NCBI RefSeq assembly: GCF_027923405.1
Contig: NZ_BQYI01000001.1
Coordinates: 490,501 to 554,500, forward strand
Origin: Paenibacillus sp. YYML68
Lineage (GTDB): Bacteria > Bacillota > Bacilli > Paenibacillales > NBRC-103111
Direction: 5' to 3'
Length of the DNA: 64,000 nt
Shown in pieces: positions 50,132-58,989 of this stretch. Numbering within the stretch: the first letter of the stretch is position 1; each line of letters starts with the position of its first letter. The notes under the pieces are model-generated. The model did not search any database. It had not been told where the DNA came from and saw nothing but the letters and a program-made list of their open reading frames with translations. The translations under genes were made by a program, and so were the position numbers.

Positions 50132-50836
50132 ATGAGGATTAACAAATATATTAGCGAAACAGGCTTCTGCTCCAGACGCGAGGTCGACAAGCTGGTCGAA
50201 GCCGGTCGGGTCACCATTAACGGAAGGAAGGCGGAGCTTGGCAGTCAAGTGGAGGACGGAGACGACGTACGGATTGACGGTCGCCGGGTGAATGCGAAGA
50301 AGTCCGGGGTGTATATCGCGCTGAATAAGCCAGTCGGCATCACGAGCACGACGGAGCAGCATGTGCGGGGCAACATTGTTGATTTCGTCGGACACCGTGA
50401 GCGTATATTCCCGATCGGGAGGCTGGATAAAGATTCGGAAGGACTGATCCTGCTGACGAATGACGGTGATATTGTCAACAAAATATTGCGCTCGGAGAAT
50501 GAGCATGACAAGGAATATATCGTGACCGTTGATCGGCCGATTACAGACGCGTTCCTGAAGGGGATGGCAGGTGGTGTGCGCATTCTTGGTACTGTGACGA
50601 AGCCGTGCCGCATTAGTCGGATGGACGAACGAACGTTCCGTATTATATTAACCCAAGGGCTGAACAGGCAAATACGCCGCATGTGCGAGGCGTTCGGCTA
50701 CGAGGTGCGCAGGCTGAAGCGGGTGCGCATTATGAACATCAAGCTCGGCGATTTGCCGGTCGGTCGCTGGCGCGATCTTGGACCGGACGAGCTGGGGGAG
50801 CTGCTCAAGCTCATTGGAGGCCATCAGCCGAGATGA
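50132..50836 (+). CDS. rluF: 23S rRNA pseudouridine synthase RluF
   Basis: About 234 residues: an S4 RNA-binding domain ([20 protein letters not shown] to about 60) followed by the pseudouridine synthase domain with the catalytic Asp in [17 protein letters not shown] (near 100) and [19 protein letters not shown]. RluF/RluB-class enzymes modify 23S rRNA. The start is the ATG at 50132; the longer upstream frame lacks family sequence. Confidence 0.92.
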   Translation: MRINKYISETGFCSRREVDKLVEAGRVTINGRKAELGSQVEDGDDVRIDGRRVNAKKSGVYIALNKPVGITSTTEQHVRGNIVDFVGHRERIFPIGRLDKDSEGLILLTNDGDIVNKILRSENEHDKEYIVTVDRPITDAFLKGMAGGVRILGTVTKPCRISRMDERTFRIILTQGLNRQIRRMCEAFGYEVRRLKRVRIMNIKLGDLPVGRWRDLGPDELGELLKLIGGHQPR

Positions 50837-50902
50837 GACGCGGCCTGCTGGAGCAGCGTACGAGCCGGCGGAGTAACTGACCCTGCCAGCTCGTCGGCGC
50901 GC

Positions 50903-51595
50903 TTAGCCGTTGAACTTATAGCCGATTCCGCGCACGGTGAGAATATATTTCGGCTCGGCGGGGTTCGGCTCCACCTTCTTGCGCAGATTGCTGATATGGA
51001 CGAGCAGCGTTCGGGTGTCGCCGTTGCTGTCGACGCCCCAAGTCAGCTTGTACAGCTGCTCGAGCGACAGCACCTTGCCCGGAGTACGGGCGAGCTGCAG
51101 GAGCAGATCGAATTCCTTGGACGAGAGCGGAACCGGATGGCCGTTGACCTTGACCGTACGGTTCACCAGGTCCATCTCAAGACCCGGGAAGATCAAGTGT
51201 TGCCCTTCGTCCTTCGTCTGCTCCATCAGCTGGCTGCGGCGAAGGTGGGCCTTCACGCGGGCAACGAGCTGCCCAGGGCTGAACGGCTTCGTGATGTAGT
51301 CGTCACCGCCGATGTTGAAGCCGAGAATAATGTCCATATCCTCACTCTTACAGCTCAGGAAAAGAATAGGTGTCGTGTACAGCTTACGTATTTGCCGACA
51401 TACTTCGATGCCGTCCAGGCTAGGCAGCAGAACGTCCAGAATGACGAGATCGGGGCGATGCTCGTTCACCATGCCGACAGCTTCTGCGCCGTCTGAGGTG
51501 CAGAGCACCTCGTAGCCTTCTCTGCGCAAGTATAGGGTAATAAGCTCAACAATTTCGGTTTCATCGTCGACAATTAATATTTTTTCTCTAGGCAT
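50903..51595 (-). CDS. OmpR-family response regulator
   Basis: A 230-residue regulator: receiver with the acidic pair ILIVDDETEIVEL, phospho-Asp in LVILDVLLPSLDG (near 53) and Lys in YITKPFSPGQL, then an OmpR winged helix (SSKEFDLLLQLARTPGKVLS, ISNLRKKVEPNP, TVRGIGYKF). The ATG at 51595 has GGAGGAGA upstream. It is divergent from the 7TM histidine kinase encoded next, the likely partner. Divergent arrangement is uncommon; such pairs are usually in one operon. Confidence 0.95.
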   Translation of the reverse strand: MPREKILIVDDETEIVELITLYLRREGYEVLCTSDGAEAVGMVNEHRPDLVILDVLLPSLDGIEVCRQIRKLYTTPILFLSCKSEDMDIILGFNIGGDDYITKPFSPGQLVARVKAHLRRSQLMEQTKDEGQHLIFPGLEMDLVNRTVKVNGHPVPLSSKEFDLLLQLARTPGKVLSLEQLYKLTWGVDSNGDTRTLLVHISNLRKKVEPNPAEPKYILTVRGIGYKFNG

Positions 51596-51699
51596 CAAGC
51601 TCTCCTCCGAAATAAGGACAATGGTCATCAGACACGGACTTCGAACGATATAGGCTTTGGGCATCGCGTACGAGAAAGTATCATTTCAATAGGAAAGAA

Positions 51700-53802
51700 G
51701 TGGTATCGATTTCCAGAAGCAATTCTTATTATAAATGGTTTTGGGTGCTCATTGCCATACTTTTATTCGTACTCCTATTCTTCTTATCCGGTAATCGTCA
51801 GATGCACACCGAGGACGTATCCAAGTACCGGGCGCAGGGGGGCGTCCTCGTGCTCGACAGCTACGACTGGGACCGTAAGCATAGCCTTCGCTTGAATGGA
51901 GAGTGGCTGTTCTATTGGAAGCAGCTGTGGGTTCCGGAAGTGCTGCAGCTCGAGCCAGAGGTGGAGCGCGCTGTTCGTTATGTGGAGCTGCCCTCCGATT
52001 GGAATGGCCTGAATGGGCCGCAGGATATTCCGGGCAGGGGCTACGGCACGTACCGCCTGACGATTAAAATCGCCCCGGACGTCGATACACTAACGCTGAA
52101 GATGCCCTACGTGCGCACTGCCTATAAGCTATGGGTGAACGGCGAGCTCGCCGCTGCCGTCGGAGAGGTCGGTGCCTTCGGCAATAGCAAGCCGCACTAT
52201 TCATCCAAGGTCATCGTCGTGAAGCCGCAGTTCGGCACGCTAGACCTCATCATACAGGCGTCCAACTCCCATCATCGCAGTGGAGGTATGTGGGATACAC
52301 CGGTACTGGGCTCGCCAGAGCGGATGCAGTCGGAGCTGCAGCTTAATCTGTCCATCGAGACGATCGTCGTCGGGGGACTGCTCATTCTGGGCATTCATCA
52401 CCTTTCCTTGTATGCGTTCAGGCGTAAGGAGAAGGAGTCCGTATACTTTGGGATATTCTGCGTGCTGATGGGTATTCGATCGCTGTTTCTCGGGGAGAGT
52501 GTGATCTATTATTGGTTCCCGGGCATCTCCTGGTATGTCTCCAATGTACTCGAGTACATCTGTTATTTCATCGCGGTGCCCTCGTGTCTCATGTTCCTGT
52601 ACTTGGTATATCCGCACGAGATGAAGAGATGGCCCGTCCTCGTGATGAGCTGGCTGTCTGTGTTGAGTACGCTGGCTGTGCTGCTGCTGTCCCCGCCATG
52701 GTTCACCTACGGCATGCTGCTCTATGAGTGGGCCGTGAAGGTAGCTGCCGTCTACGTGGTGGCCATGATGATGGTGGCGCACTGGCGCAGAAGAGAAGGG
52801 ACGATCTTCGTGCTGTTCGGGGTCGGTGCATACTTGACGACGTTGGCAGCGGAGATGCTATATGAGAACGATCGCCTATACGCAGGGGGCATTACGTTCA
52901 TCGGCTTCCTCATCGGCGTGCTGAGCGTCTCCTTCATCGTCGGCTCCCGATTCTCCAAGGCGATTACGACGGTCGAGTCACTGTCCAGACAGATGAAGGA
53001 GCTGAATGCCGGTCTCGAGCAAAAAATTCGTGAGCGGACGGCGGAGCTCGAGCGCATCAACCTGAGTCTGGAGCTGGTGAATGAGGACCTGGCCCGCATG
53101 GAGACGTCCAGACGTCACTTGCTCAGCAACATCTCGCACGATCTCGGCACGCCGATGACGTTGATTCAGGGCTATGTCGAGGCGCTGATGGACGGCGTCG
53201 TGGACCGCGAGCAGGAGCAGCAATACTTGAAGCTGATCCATAACCGGATTACCGGATTGAACCGACTGATCAAGGATCTATTCCAGCTGTCCAAGCTCGA
53301 AGCGCGACAGATGGAGTTCGATATTCAGATAGTCGATACGGAGGAGCTGTTCCAGTTCTTCGTTGAGCGGTATGAGCTCGAGCTCGCAGGCGCCGGCATT
53401 CGCTTTGAGACGTCATCTTACCGACTGACACCAACTGAGGGGCGAACGACCCAGGTCCGGGTCGACATGAACCGGATCGATCAGGTGCTGACGAACATCA
53501 TCTACAACGCGGTGAAGTATACACCGAAGGGCGGCTTGATCCAGTTGCAGTTCACCGTGGACGAGCATGCGCTCGTCGTGCAGGTGCAGGACAGCGGTGC
53601 CGGTATTGCGCCGGAGGATTTACCCTACATCTTCGACCGATTCTACAAAAAAGACAAGTCCCGTAACACGTCAGGCGGCGGCAGCGGCCTCGGTCTTGCG
53701 ATCGCGAAGGAGATCATCGATTACCACGGCGGCCGCATCTGGGCGCAGAGCCGTCTGGGCCAAGGTGCGCGGCTTGCCTTCATGCTGCCGCTGGTGAAGT
53801 AA
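51700..53802 (+). CDS. Sensor histidine kinase with 7TM-DISM input domain
   Basis: A 700-residue kinase. A short N-terminal helix is followed by an extracellular galactose-binding-like region (7TMR-DISMED2 type, about 45-215), seven membrane helices (about 225-430), a coiled coil with EQKIRERTAELERINLSLEL, the HisKA box SNISHDLGTPMTLIQGY (His near 477) and a catalytic domain with N (RIDQVLTNIIYNAVKYTPKG), G1 (DSGAGI) and G2 (SGLGLA) boxes. Start is GTG 51700 with AGGAAAG upstream. The extracellular domain may sense sugars, which is inference. Confidence 0.92.
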   Translation: MVSISRSNSYYKWFWVLIAILLFVLLFFLSGNRQMHTEDVSKYRAQGGVLVLDSYDWDRKHSLRLNGEWLFYWKQLWVPEVLQLEPEVERAVRYVELPSDWNGLNGPQDIPGRGYGTYRLTIKIAPDVDTLTLKMPYVRTAYKLWVNGELAAAVGEVGAFGNSKPHYSSKVIVVKPQFGTLDLIIQASNSHHRSGGMWDTPVLGSPERMQSELQLNLSIETIVVGGLLILGIHHLSLYAFRRKEKESVYFGIFCVLMGIRSLFLGESVIYYWFPGISWYVSNVLEYICYFIAVPSCLMFLYLVYPHEMKRWPVLVMSWLSVLSTLAVLLLSPPWFTYGMLLYEWAVKVAAVYVVAMMMVAHWRRREGTIFVLFGVGAYLTTLAAEMLYENDRLYAGGITFIGFLIGVLSVSFIVGSRFSKAITTVESLSRQMKELNAGLEQKIRERTAELERINLSLELVNEDLARMETSRRHLLSNISHDLGTPMTLIQGYVEALMDGVVDREQEQQYLKLIHNRITGLNRLIKDLFQLSKLEARQMEFDIQIVDTEELFQFFVERYELELAGAGIRFETSSYRLTPTEGRTTQVRVDMNRIDQVLTNIIYNAVKYTPKGGLIQLQFTVDEHALVVQVQDSGAGIAPEDLPYIFDRFYKKDKSRNTSGGGSGLGLAIAKEIIDYHGGRIWAQSRLGQGARLAFMLPLVK

Positions 53803-53828
53803 GCGTAGGCAAGGCTGCTAGAGTCGTC

Positions 53829-54695
53829 TTACCGCAGCGAGCTGCGGTAGTCGGTCGGTGACGCCTGATAGTGACGCTTGAATTGCTTGGAGAAGTGGAG
53901 CGGGTCCTGGAAGCCGACCGAGGAGGCAATCTGCTCCACGGTCAGCTCTGGTCGCTCCCGGAGCAGACGCCGAGCCTTATCGAGGCGGAGCCGCAGCAGG
54001 AACGTGACCGGACTGACGCCGGTATGCGCCTTGAACAGAGCGGACAAGTAAGCCCGATTGTAGCCGAGCGTATCGGCCATCAGCTCGATCGTGATCGGCT
54101 CGGCATATTGAGCGGTCAAGTAATGGAGTGCCTGCTGCACCGTCCGGTCTGACCCTGCCGTCGCCTTAGGGTCGCTCGTCTTCTCCGGCTTCAGCGTGTC
54201 GGCGAATTCGGCGAGGATGAGCTGAAGGCAGCCTTGAGCCTTCAGTCCGGCGCCTGCTGAGCGGTCCTGGAACGCCTGCTGCACGTCTTGGAATAGCATC
54301 GGCAGCCGCCGAGTGCGACCGGAGCGGACGATAGGCTGCTCGGAGTGGAGGCCGATGTCGCGCAGCGCACGCGCGGCCGCTTCCCCCTGGAAGGCGATCC
54401 AGCGATAATGCCAAGGTCTATGCAGGTCGGCCATATAGTTAATGAGGGTGCCGGGCTCGATGAGGAACGTGTCGCCGGCGCGGAGCTCGTAGGTGCGCCC
54501 GGCGCACGTGTAGGTGCCGAGTCCAGAGAGCACATGATGCAGCAAGTAATAGTCGACGATCTTCGGTCCGGGCTTGTGCCCGGGCTTTGTTTGGCTATTG
54601 CCGGCGAACAGCACGACGAGGTCGCGGTCGGCCTGCGGCTGCGGGTTCGAGACGACGTAGTAGCTCTCCTTTGTATCCCCTGATGGCACACTCAT
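53829..54695 (-). CDS. AraC-family transcriptional regulator (probable gal regulator)
   Basis: A 288-residue protein with an N-terminal cupin-like sugar-binding half (YTCAGRTYELRAGDTFLIEP, then WHYRWIAFQGEAA) and the two AraC helix-turn-helix motifs at the C terminus (ELMADTLGYNRAYLSALFKA, VEQIASSVGFQDPLHFSKQF). GGAAGGT precedes the ATG at 54695. It is divergent from galK; direct TTCCATA repeats 21 bp apart lie between them, so it probably activates the gal genes in response to galactose or a galactoside. Confidence 0.9.
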   Translation of the reverse strand: MSVPSGDTKESYYVVSNPQPQADRDLVVLFAGNSQTKPGHKPGPKIVDYYLLHHVLSGLGTYTCAGRTYELRAGDTFLIEPGTLINYMADLHRPWHYRWIAFQGEAAARALRDIGLHSEQPIVRSGRTRRLPMLFQDVQQAFQDRSAGAGLKAQGCLQLILAEFADTLKPEKTSDPKATAGSDRTVQQALHYLTAQYAEPITIELMADTLGYNRAYLSALFKAHTGVSPVTFLLRLRLDKARRLLRERPELTVEQIASSVGFQDPLHFSKQFKRHYQASPTDYRSSLR

Positions 54696-54761
54696 GGCGG
54701 CACCTTCCTTCCGGGAGCTTGCGCTGTGATGAGGCAAGTATAGCATGCGGATCTAGCATTT

Positions 54762-54816
54762 TTCCATATCGAACTAACATCGTTCCATAGCATGTGCGGC
54801 AGTGGGGGACTATACT
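54762..54816 (+). promoter_or_regulatory. AraC-type half-sites and galK promoter
   Basis: TTCCATA occurs at 54762-54768 and 54783-54789, exactly 21 bp apart (two helical turns), and TATACT (54811-54816) is a likely -10 with no good -35. This arrangement is typical of a promoter activated by an AraC protein. Confidence 0.6.
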
Positions 54817-54899
54817 TAAAGCAACAACAATAGTGAACAGAACAATGTCCGCCACAGCCTGGCTACGACCTAATCCTAACATTACGAGGTGAAGCTCAC

Positions 54900-56069
54900 A
54901 TGTCTACGATTCAAGCCTTGCACGAGCGCTTTACACAGCTATACGGAGCTGATTCGAACGAGCCGGTTCGCGTCTTCCATGCTCCCGGCCGCGTGAACCT
55001 GATCGGAGAGCATACCGATTATAACGGCGGCTACGTATTCCCGGCTGCGCTCACGTTCGGCACGACGCTGCTCATCCGCAGACGCTCGGACGACCAGCTC
55101 GGACTTGCTTCAACGAACTTTGAAGCGCACAAGCATATTTCCATTCAAGGATTGGCTTACTCGGACGAGGACGATTGGATGAACTACCCGAAGGGCGTTG
55201 CGGTCGAGCTTCAGAAGCAGGGCGTGTCGCTCAGCGGCTACGATCTGCTCTTCAGCGGCGCCATTCCGAACGGCGCAGGCTTGTCCTCCTCGGCATCTAT
55301 CGAGGTGGTGACCGCCTTCGCACTGCTTACGATGGAAGGTCAGAGCATCGACTGCGTTCAGATCGCCTTGCTCGCACAGCGGGCGGAGAATGAGTTCATC
55401 GGCGTGAAGTGCGGCATTATGGACCAGTTCGCGGTGGCGATGGGCAAGAAGGATCACGCGGTGCTGCTGATGTGCGATACGCTGGAATATAAGCACGTCC
55501 CATTCAACAGCGGAGCTTATCGTCTTGTCATCGGCAACACGAACAAGAAGCGCGGTCTCGTCGATTCAGCGTACAATGAGCGTCGCTCGCAATGTGAGCA
55601 GGCCGTTCGCGAGCTGCAGGTGCACTATCCAGAGCTGACGCTGCTCGGACAGCTAAGTCTGGCGCAATATAATGACGCCGAGCAGCTGATCGCAGACGAG
55701 ACGGTGAAGAAGCGTGCCCGTCATGTTGTGGAGGAGATCGACCGCGTGCTGCAGTCGATGAAGGTGCTCGAGCAGGGAGACCTTGCGGCGTTCGGTCAGC
55801 TGATGAACGCGTCTCACGTCTCACTGCGCGACCTGTACGAGGTGACTGGCTTCGAGCTGGACACGATGGTCGAGGCAGCCTGGGAGGTGCCGGGCGTGCT
55901 GGGCGCGCGGATGACTGGTGCAGGCTTCGGCGGCTGCACGGTGTCGCTCGTACACGAGGACAGCATTGAGCGGTTCCAGGAGGAGGTCGGTCGCAAGTAT
56001 CGCGAGAAGACCGGCCTTGAGGCGAGCTTCTACGTATGTGAGATCGGAGACGGCGTGAAGGAGCTGTAA
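54900..56069 (+). CDS. galK: Galactokinase
   Basis: A 389-residue GHMP kinase that phosphorylates galactose with ATP. The signature GRVNLIGEHTDYNGGYVFP lies at about residues 31-49, the ATP-binding GAGLSSSASIEV near 127, and ARMTGAGFGGCTVSLV near the C terminus. RBS GAGGTGAAG precedes the ATG. First gene of the galK-galE-galT cluster (Leloir pathway), 80 bp before galE. Confidence 0.97.
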   Translation: MSTIQALHERFTQLYGADSNEPVRVFHAPGRVNLIGEHTDYNGGYVFPAALTFGTTLLIRRRSDDQLGLASTNFEAHKHISIQGLAYSDEDDWMNYPKGVAVELQKQGVSLSGYDLLFSGAIPNGAGLSSSASIEVVTAFALLTMEGQSIDCVQIALLAQRAENEFIGVKCGIMDQFAVAMGKKDHAVLLMCDTLEYKHVPFNSGAYRLVIGNTNKKRGLVDSAYNERRSQCEQAVRELQVHYPELTLLGQLSLAQYNDAEQLIADETVKKRARHVVEEIDRVLQSMKVLEQGDLAAFGQLMNASHVSLRDLYEVTGFELDTMVEAAWEVPGVLGARMTGAGFGGCTVSLVHEDSIERFQEEVGRKYREKTGLEASFYVCEIGDGVKEL

Positions 56070-56148
56070 GTGAAGCTGCTGTATGGCTGCTGTAGGATCG
56101 GAGATCGGATATATTTTTGAATAATGAATATAAGGAGGAGAACGGACG

Positions 56149-57135
56149 ATGGCGGTATTGGTAACAGGAGGAGCGGGCTACATCGGCTCACATACGGTAG
56201 CAGAGCTGCTGGCGAAGGGCGAGGAGGTTGTGATCGTTGACAACCTGCAGCAGGGACATCGCGAGGCAGTGCTCGGCGGTAAGCTGTACGTGGGCGATAT
56301 TCGCGACGATGCGTTCATGGATACGGTGTTCCAGGAGAATGAGATCGATGCGGTCATCCACTTCGCGGCGAATTCATTAGTCGGGGAGAGCATGACCAAT
56401 CCGGGTAAATATTACGACAACAACGTGTACGGCACGCTGCGACTGCTCGAGACGATGAACCGGCACGGGGTGAAGCGGATCGTCTTCTCATCGACGGCTG
56501 CGACTTACGGCGAGCCGGAATCGATTCCGATTGTGGAGACGGACCGTACACTACCGACGAACGCATACGGCGAGACGAAGCTGGCGATGGAGAGCATGAT
56601 GAAGTGGTTCGACCGCGCGTACGGCATGAAGTACGTCTCGCTGCGTTACTTCAACGCGGCGGGCGCACACGCGAGCGGTCAGATCGGAGAGGATCATGAT
56701 CCAGAGACGCATCTGATCCCGATCATTCTGCAGGTCGCGCTCGGCAAGCGCCCGCACATCTCTGTGTTCGGCGACGATTATAGTACGCCGGACGGTACGT
56801 GCATTCGCGATTACATTCATGTATCCGACCTTGCGGACGCGCACATCTTGGCGGTAGAGAAGCTGCGCAGTGGCAGCGAGAGCGGCATCTACAATCTTGG
56901 CAATGGCCAAGGCTTCTCGGTGAAGGAAGTAATCGAGCTGGCGCGGCAGGTAACCGGCCATTCGATACCGGCTGTCATGGAAGCGCGCCGTGCAGGCGAC
57001 CCGGCCATTCTTGTCGCATCGAGCGAGCGGACGAAGGCGGAGCTTGGCTGGCAGCCCCAGCGGAATTCGCTGAAGAGCATCATCGCTTCTGCGTGGAGCT
57101 GGCATCAGAGTCGTCCGAACGGCTACGACGAATAA
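56149..57135 (+). CDS. galE: UDP-glucose 4-epimerase
   Basis: A 328-residue short-chain dehydrogenase-like epimerase that interconverts UDP-galactose and UDP-glucose. NAD site [16 protein letters not shown], active-site Ser in FSSTAATYG and Tyr/Lys in AYGETKLAM (YxxxK) are all present, as is the C-terminal substrate-binding part [21 protein letters not shown] precedes the ATG. Confidence 0.97.
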   Translation: MAVLVTGGAGYIGSHTVAELLAKGEEVVIVDNLQQGHREAVLGGKLYVGDIRDDAFMDTVFQENEIDAVIHFAANSLVGESMTNPGKYYDNNVYGTLRLLETMNRHGVKRIVFSSTAATYGEPESIPIVETDRTLPTNAYGETKLAMESMMKWFDRAYGMKYVSLRYFNAAGAHASGQIGEDHDPETHLIPIILQVALGKRPHISVFGDDYSTPDGTCIRDYIHVSDLADAHILAVEKLRSGSESGIYNLGNGQGFSVKEVIELARQVTGHSIPAVMEARRAGDPAILVASSERTKAELGWQPQRNSLKSIIASAWSWHQSRPNGYDE

Positions 57136-57162
57136 ATACTTGCATGAGCAATCGAAGATGGC

Positions 57163-57228
57163 CCTCAATTTGGCTTCGCCAAATTCGAGGCTTGCCATAA
57201 TGAGTTCCGAACTAATGGAACTCATTAT
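57163..57228 (+). promoter_or_regulatory. Two hairpins between galE and galT
   Basis: First, CCTCaATTTGGC-ttc-GCCAAATTcGAGG (57163-57190, one A:C mismatch per arm). Second, a perfect 12-bp stem ATAATGAGTTCC / GGAACTCATTAT (57197-57228). No T-run follows, so they may slow polymerase, protect the mRNA or set galT expression. Confidence 0.5.
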
Positions 57229-57247
57229 TCCAGGGGGGAAGAGCGAA

Positions 57248-58828
57248 ATGAACGAGACCGTAAGTGCGGGAATACACAGTGAGCAGGCTGCGCATGCGAT
57301 CGAGCAGCTGCTGCAATTCGGCATACAACAGAAGCTGCTCGAGCCGCTGGATGCGGTTGCGGCGCGCAACGGACTGCTGGAGCTGCTGCAGCTGGAGGAG
57401 CCTTATACGGGTGGGGTTGCACCGCTTGCGACCGAGCGTGTCTCCGACCTGCTGACACCGCTGCTGGATTATGCAGTACAGGCAGGCGTGCTCGAGGACA
57501 ACAATACGACACTTCGGGATTTGCTCGACGCCCGCATGATGGGCCTCTTGATGCCGCGTCCGTCGGAGCTCGTTCATCGCTTCTGGGCAACCTCTAGACG
57601 CGAGGGGATCGAGCGGGCGACGGACGATTTTTACAAGCTCAGCATAGATTCCAACTATATTCGGATGGACCGGATTGCAAGGAACATGTATTGGCTGGCT
57701 CCGACGGCATTCGGCTCGCTGGAGATTACGGTGAACTTGTCGAAGCCGGAGAAGGACCCGAAGGAAATTGCGATGCTGAAGCACGCGAAGCAAAGCCATT
57801 ATCCGAAATGTCTGCTCTGCGTGGACAATGTCGGCTACGCTGGCAGACTGAATCATCCAGCGAGACAAAACTTGCGGGTCATTCCGCTCGAGCTCGGCGG
57901 CGAAGCCTGGTACTTCCAATACTCGCCATACGTGTATTATAACGAGCACAGCATCATCTTCGACGGGGAGCACCGTCCGATGAAGCTGTCGCGCCAAACG
58001 TTCGAGCGGCTGATCGACTTCGTCGAGCAATTCCCGCATTATTTCATCGGCTCGAATGCTGACCTGCCGATCGTCGGCGGCTCGATACTGAGCCACGATC
58101 ATTTCCAGGCTGGTCGTCACCGGTTCCCGATGGAGCTGTCGGAGATTGAGGCGAGGTTCGTATCGGCACAATATCCGAGCGTTAAGCTTGGCATTGTCAA
58201 GTGGCCGATGTCGGTGCTCCGGCTCTCCAGCCATAACCGCGGTCAGCTGCTGGAGGCGGCTGCCGCTATATTGGATGGCTGGCGTACCTACAGCGACCCG
58301 GACAGCGGCATTGAGGCGTTCACCGGAGAAGGCGAGCAGGCGGTGCCGCACAATACGGTGACGCCGATTGCAAGGAATAACTCAGCGGGTGAGTATGAGC
58401 TCGATCTTGTATTGCGTAACAATCGCACGAGCGATGAGCACCCGGACGGTATCTTCCATCCGCATCAGGACCTGCATCACATTAAGAAGGAAAATATCGG
58501 CCTCATCGAGGTGATGGGACTCGCGGTGCTTCCCGGCCGTCTGAAGGAGGAGCTGGAGCTGGCCGCTCAGCTGCTTACCGGTAAGTCGCCGCTCGACAGC
58601 TCGATAACCGATGATGCCAGCCATCCGCTGCACAAGCATGCCCCTTGGCTGTCAGAGCTCGTAGCTGAGCATGGGACGGGTCTTGCCGAGGCACAGGCGA
58701 AGACGGTACTGCAGGAGGCGGTCGGCCGCAAGTTCGAGCGCGTACTGCGCGATGCTGGCGTCTACAAGTGCGATGAACAGGGCCGTGACGCATTTGTTCG
58801 GTTCGTCAATGCGTTCGGCTTTCATTAA
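57248..58828 (+). CDS. galT: UDP-glucose-hexose-1-phosphate uridylyltransferase, class II (Firmicutes type)
   Basis: A 526-residue enzyme that swaps UMP between UDP-glucose and galactose-1-phosphate. It belongs to the long, Firmicutes-type GalT class rather than the short HPHPH-type enzyme; visible blocks are FYKLSIDSNYIRMDRIARN, NLRVIPLELGGEAWYFQYSP, SNADLPIVGGSILSHDHFQ and the terminal ...FHPHQDLHHIKKENIGLIEV. GGGGGGAAG precedes the ATG at 57248; a longer frame from 57140 runs through the hairpins and is unlikely. Completes the Leloir pathway with galK and galE. Confidence 0.95.
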   Translation: MNETVSAGIHSEQAAHAIEQLLQFGIQQKLLEPLDAVAARNGLLELLQLEEPYTGGVAPLATERVSDLLTPLLDYAVQAGVLEDNNTTLRDLLDARMMGLLMPRPSELVHRFWATSRREGIERATDDFYKLSIDSNYIRMDRIARNMYWLAPTAFGSLEITVNLSKPEKDPKEIAMLKHAKQSHYPKCLLCVDNVGYAGRLNHPARQNLRVIPLELGGEAWYFQYSPYVYYNEHSIIFDGEHRPMKLSRQTFERLIDFVEQFPHYFIGSNADLPIVGGSILSHDHFQAGRHRFPMELSEIEARFVSAQYPSVKLGIVKWPMSVLRLSSHNRGQLLEAAAAILDGWRTYSDPDSGIEAFTGEGEQAVPHNTVTPIARNNSAGEYELDLVLRNNRTSDEHPDGIFHPHQDLHHIKKENIGLIEVMGLAVLPGRLKEELELAAQLLTGKSPLDSSITDDASHPLHKHAPWLSELVAEHGTGLAEAQAKTVLQEAVGRKFERVLRDAGVYKCDEQGRDAFVRFVNAFGFH

Positions 58829-58883
58829 GGTGCTGCAGCGGTAGCGGCTCTCTGCATCCATCAAGGCTGAGCATGGATAAACG

Positions 58884-58933
58884 AAACGACCCTCTAAGCT
58901 GTAGGCGATGGCCTGAGACTCAGAGGGTCGTTT
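58884..58933. terminator. Bidirectional terminator between galT and the diguanylate cyclase gene
   Basis: AAACGACCCTCT pairs perfectly with AGAGGGTCGTTT, with A- and T-rich edges. Confidence 0.85.
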
Positions 58934-58989
58934 CTATCAACCTATATAGGTAGTGGGTCGGCGGAAGATTACGCTTCGTATGCTGCGAC

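Noticed and set aside
57212-58351. 379-codon minus-strand frame
   Set aside because: Antisense to galT; no RBS and shadow-like composition.
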